NCBI GenBank assembly: GCA_023392995.1
Contig: JAEWMZ010000390.1
Span: forward strand, 1-6,578
From: Bacillota bacterium
Lineage (GTDB): Bacteria > Bacillota > Clostridia > Lachnospirales > Lachnospiraceae
Direction: 5' to 3'
DNA length: 6,578 nt
Shown here: one piece after another, positions 4,572 through 6,578 of the stretch
How the letters are laid out: each line of letters starts with the position of its first letter
Position numbering within the stretch: the first letter of the stretch is position 1
Program-made: the position numbers and the translations under genes
The notes under the pieces: generated by a model
The model's database searches: none
The model's input: the letters and a program-made list of their open reading frames with translations, nothing else
What the model was told of the DNA's origin: nothing

Positions 4572-4883
4572 ATGAATATCGCTTCAGTTAATAGTTTAAA
4601 CAACCTTAGCAAATATGGAATCGATTCAGCAGCAAAAACATCTGAAAACAAAAATGCCGCATTCGAGGATATCTTCCAATCTGCGCTTAATCTAGTAAAG
4701 CAAACGAATGATTATACCAACGCAGCAGAAGAAGCGGAAACTTCCTATGCACTCGGGTTAACGGACAGCACCACTGATCTGCAGGTAGCGCAGCAAAAAG
4801 CGAATTATGCTTTGCAATATACGGTTGCCGTACGTAATAATGTGATGGATGCCTACAAAGAGATTATGAACCTGCAGTTCTAA
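4572..4883 (+). CDS. fliE: Flagellar hook-basal body complex protein FliE
   Basis: FliE is the small adaptor that joins the MS ring (FliF) to the proximal rod and is among the first proteins exported by the flagellar type III system. The 103-residue product has the usual length (about 100-110). The N-terminal 25 residues are variable and polar. FEDIFQSALNLVKQTN (31-46) matches the family's 'F...L..A...VN..' segment. The diagnostic C-terminal part runs from about 69 to the end: DLQVAQQKANYALQYTVAVRN followed by NVMDAYKEIMNLQF, which fits the 'D...V..A..KA...L...V.VRNKV..AY.EIM.MQ' signature. It has its own possible promoter and a leader hairpin. fliF begins 35 bases downstream. Confidence 0.96.
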   Translation: MNIASVNSLNNLSKYGIDSAAKTSENKNAAFEDIFQSALNLVKQTNDYTNAAEEAETSYALGLTDSTTDLQVAQQKANYALQYTVAVRNNVMDAYKEIMNLQF

Positions 4884-4905
4884 GTGGAATAATAAATATA
4901 CGCAT

Positions 4906-4910
4906 AGGAG
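4906..4910 (+). promoter_or_regulatory. Ribosome binding site deciding the fliF start
   Basis: AGGAG lies 8 bases before ATG at 4919 and 5 before an in-frame GTG at 4916. The spacing favours the ATG; the choice changes the protein by one residue only. Confidence 0.75.
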
Positions 4911-4918
4911 CATAGGTG

Positions 4919-6511
4919 ATGGCTGATAGAGCTAGGCAAATTTTAAAGAATTTATTGAATATATGGAATAAATATACAAGCAAGCAGAAGACACTGATTA
5001 TCAGCGTTACCTGTATTGTTATTTTCGCTTTTGCGCTGCTTATTTTTCTGATGCAACGTACTGTGTATGAGAAGTTAGTTACGGCGGATACCGTTGGTGA
5101 TGCAAGTAAAATTACGGAGTTACTGAAAGGTCAGGGGATTGCATATAAAGTAGCTGGTGATAAGCAGACCATCTCTGTTGATGAGAACCGGTTGACGGAT
5201 GCTACATTTTTACTGGCAGATAACGATATGCCCTCAACTGGGTTATCCGTGGATAAGCTTCTTGACAATAGCTTAAGTACAACAAATGCGGATCGTACAC
5301 TAAAGCTGAATCTCTATTTTCAGAATCAATTACGCAATAGTATTATGAAGATGGAAGGCGTGGAGGATGCGGAGGTTTATTATCTTCCCACAGAAGGCAG
5401 CGATTCTATACTGGCGGACGTGAAGGATACTAGTGCCAGTGTAATCCTGACAATTAACGATGATTTTAAGCCAAAGACAGCAGAGACAATAGCGCAGGTA
5501 GTGGCATCCGTAATTGGGAATAAATCGCCGGACTTGATCAAAGTAGCTGACCAGTTTGGTAATCTGCTCTATGGGGGTGGTAATGATTTATATAGCGGCA
5601 GTGCCAGCTCCAATGAAGATTTTAAAGAAAGATTACGTAATACATATATTAACAATCTATATATGGGATTAATTAAGAGCGGCTATGATGATGTTGAGAT
5701 CATGCCGAATCTTACCTTCAATATGGATAGGGTGACAGAATTATATACCGAATATACCCCGGGGGAAGGTCAGGAGCAGGGATTATATAGTCACAGCTAT
5801 ACCTATAAGTCGGAAAATGCTAATTCCTCAGGCGGTGTGCCTGGGACAAGCTCCAATGATGAGACCACCTATGAAACCAAGGATTCCTCCTCCAACACAG
5901 GAACGGTGCAGACGGAGGAATATGATTATTTGCCCAATGAAAGAAAAACAAATACAGAATTTGAAGTTGGTGCCGTGGTACCGGAGAAATCCTCGATTTC
6001 TATCGTGCTGAGGAGAGCGACGACTCATAAAGAAGATGAGCTGAAGGCGCAAGGAGCTTTGGATGGTACTACCTTTGATGCTTATGTGGCGGCAAACAGT
6101 GCTACCACAACCATTACCCCGGAGGCATCTTTAATTACCATGGTTTCAAAAGCAACAGGTATTGCGGAAGCGAATATATCGATTACCGCCTACGAACAGC
6201 CTATTTTTGTACCTACAACCAAGGTTGCGAAGAGTCTGACGGATTATCTGCAGATTATATTAGCTGTATTAATCATTGCGCTTCTGGGATTTGTGGTGTT
6301 TAGGGGCGTTAAACCGGTTGAGGTTACAGAGCTGGAACCGGAGTTATCTGTTGAGCAGCTGTTGGCTACCACCAAGGAAAATCAAACAATTGAAGATATT
6401 GAATTTAATGAAGTTTCCGAGGTTCGAAGGATGATAGAAAAATTTGTGGACGAAAAACCGGAAGCAGTGGCGCAGCTCTTGCGTAATTGGTTGAATGAAG
6501 ATTGGGGTTAA
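4919..6511 (+). CDS. fliF: Flagellar MS-ring protein FliF
   Basis: FliF forms the membrane-embedded MS ring on which the rod, export gate and switch are built. The 530-residue product fits the family (about 520-570). A short cytoplasmic N-terminus is followed by TM1 (about 25-45). The ring-building YscJ/FliF motifs occupy about 48-215, with ...QNQLRNSI / MEGVEDAEVYY (136-155) and a DQFGNLLY strand (211-218). A larger ring module spans about 235-430, interrupted by a polar Ser/Gly/Thr/Asn/Glu-rich stretch (about 280-340) that matches the collar loop region of other FliFs. TM2 is about 443-461. The C-terminal cytoplasmic tail ends in EVRRMIEKFV...PEAVAQLLRNWL (501-525), the FliG-binding segment. 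The protein is complete, with no frameshift. fliG follows 35 bases later. Confidence 0.97.
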   Translation: MADRARQILKNLLNIWNKYTSKQKTLIISVTCIVIFAFALLIFLMQRTVYEKLVTADTVGDASKITELLKGQGIAYKVAGDKQTISVDENRLTDATFLLADNDMPSTGLSVDKLLDNSLSTTNADRTLKLNLYFQNQLRNSIMKMEGVEDAEVYYLPTEGSDSILADVKDTSASVILTINDDFKPKTAETIAQVVASVIGNKSPDLIKVADQFGNLLYGGGNDLYSGSASSNEDFKERLRNTYINNLYMGLIKSGYDDVEIMPNLTFNMDRVTELYTEYTPGEGQEQGLYSHSYTYKSENANSSGGVPGTSSNDETTYETKDSSSNTGTVQTEEYDYLPNERKTNTEFEVGAVVPEKSSISIVLRRATTHKEDELKAQGALDGTTFDAYVAANSATTTITPEASLITMVSKATGIAEANISITAYEQPIFVPTTKVAKSLTDYLQIILAVLIIALLGFVVFRGVKPVEVTELEPELSVEQLLATTKENQTIEDIEFNEVSEVRRMIEKFVDEKPEAVAQLLRNWLNEDWG

Positions 6512-6533
6512 GAGAGCTGCAAAAGTAGCTGAT

Positions 6534-6540
6534 GGGAGGA
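6534..6540 (+). promoter_or_regulatory. Ribosome binding site deciding the fliG start
   Basis: GGGAGGA directly abuts an ATG at 6541 but sits 7 bases (counted from GGAGG) before an in-frame ATG at 6547. The second ATG has workable spacing and gives MAKNTSDISG; the first would only add Met-Asp. Confidence 0.75.
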
Positions 6541-6546
6541 ATGGAT

Positions 6547-6578
6547 ATGGCGAAGAATACGAGTGATATCTCCGGAAT
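6547..6578 (+). CDS. fliG: Start of flagellar motor switch protein FliG (partial)
   Basis: Only the first ten codons, MAKNTSDISG, lie inside the window. The 'LSG/ISG' just after a short polar start resembles FliG, where it is normally followed by an xQKAAxLL helix. fliG directly after fliF is nearly universal in Firmicute flagellar operons. FliG would bind the FliF C-terminus encoded just upstream and transmit torque from the stator. Identity rests largely on gene order, since the diagnostic domains lie beyond the window end. Confidence 0.75.
   Translation, partial: MAKNTSDISG

Noticed and set aside
5817..6052. Open frames on both strands within fliF
   Set aside because: They coincide with the low-complexity collar loop codons of fliF, where repeated Ser/Thr/Gly/Glu codons leave other frames open. 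Neither has a ribosome binding site or family resemblance.
1..6578. Mobile element, CRISPR array, defence system, tRNA or rRNA
   Set aside because: No transposase or integrase, no repeat-spacer pattern, no tRNA-like cloverleaf and no rRNA sequence is visible. The coding content is fully explained by dprA-topA-codY and early flagellar genes.

Overview
The window reads as chromosomal DNA of a motile, low-to-moderate GC, anaerobic Firmicute. A flagellated, possibly spore-forming member of the Lachnospiraceae / Clostridium cluster XIVa is the best guess. This rests on the protein sequences (a CodY with a diverged effector domain, Firmicute-type TopA, short FlgB/FlgC/FliE), on strong AGGAGG-type ribosome binding sites, and on AT-rich intergenic DNA. 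No species can be named from the sequence alone. Every gene is on the + strand.

Layout. (1) Positions 1-43 hold the last codons of an upstream gene that looks like dprA. (2) topA (60-2117) encodes DNA topoisomerase I and follows 16 bases later, probably co-transcribed. (3) A 237-base gap carries a plausible sigma-A promoter and a long leader that may fold. (4) codY (2355-3128) encodes the GTP/branched-chain-amino-acid-responsive global regulator and ends in a clear intrinsic terminator (3148-3188). (5) A 322-base AT-rich regulatory region (3129-3450) holds the terminator, two Spo0A-box-like sites, an 8-bp inverted repeat and a good sigma-A promoter. (6) An early flagellar operon follows: flgB (3451-3840), flgC (4004-4441), fliE (4572-4883), fliF (4919-6511) and the first codons of fliG (6547 to the window end).

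How the genes fit together. FliF forms the MS ring in the membrane, FliE links it to the rod, and FlgB and FlgC are proximal rod proteins. FliG is the cytoplasmic switch protein that binds the FliF C-terminus. CodY is a nutrient sensor that controls motility in several Firmicutes, so its position directly before the flagellar operon is suggestive, but the two are separated by a terminator and a new promoter. The order dprA-topA-...-codY-flgB-flgC-fliE-fliF-fliG matches the Bacillus subtilis arrangement, with trmFO, xerC/codV and hslVU missing between topA and codY.

I see no mobile element, CRISPR array, tRNA, rRNA, defence locus or wholly new gene system. The points of interest are regulatory: a potentially folded codY leader with repeated ribosome-binding-site-like motifs, Spo0A-like sites and a T8 run in the flagellar promoter region, and unusually long gaps inside the rod gene cluster.
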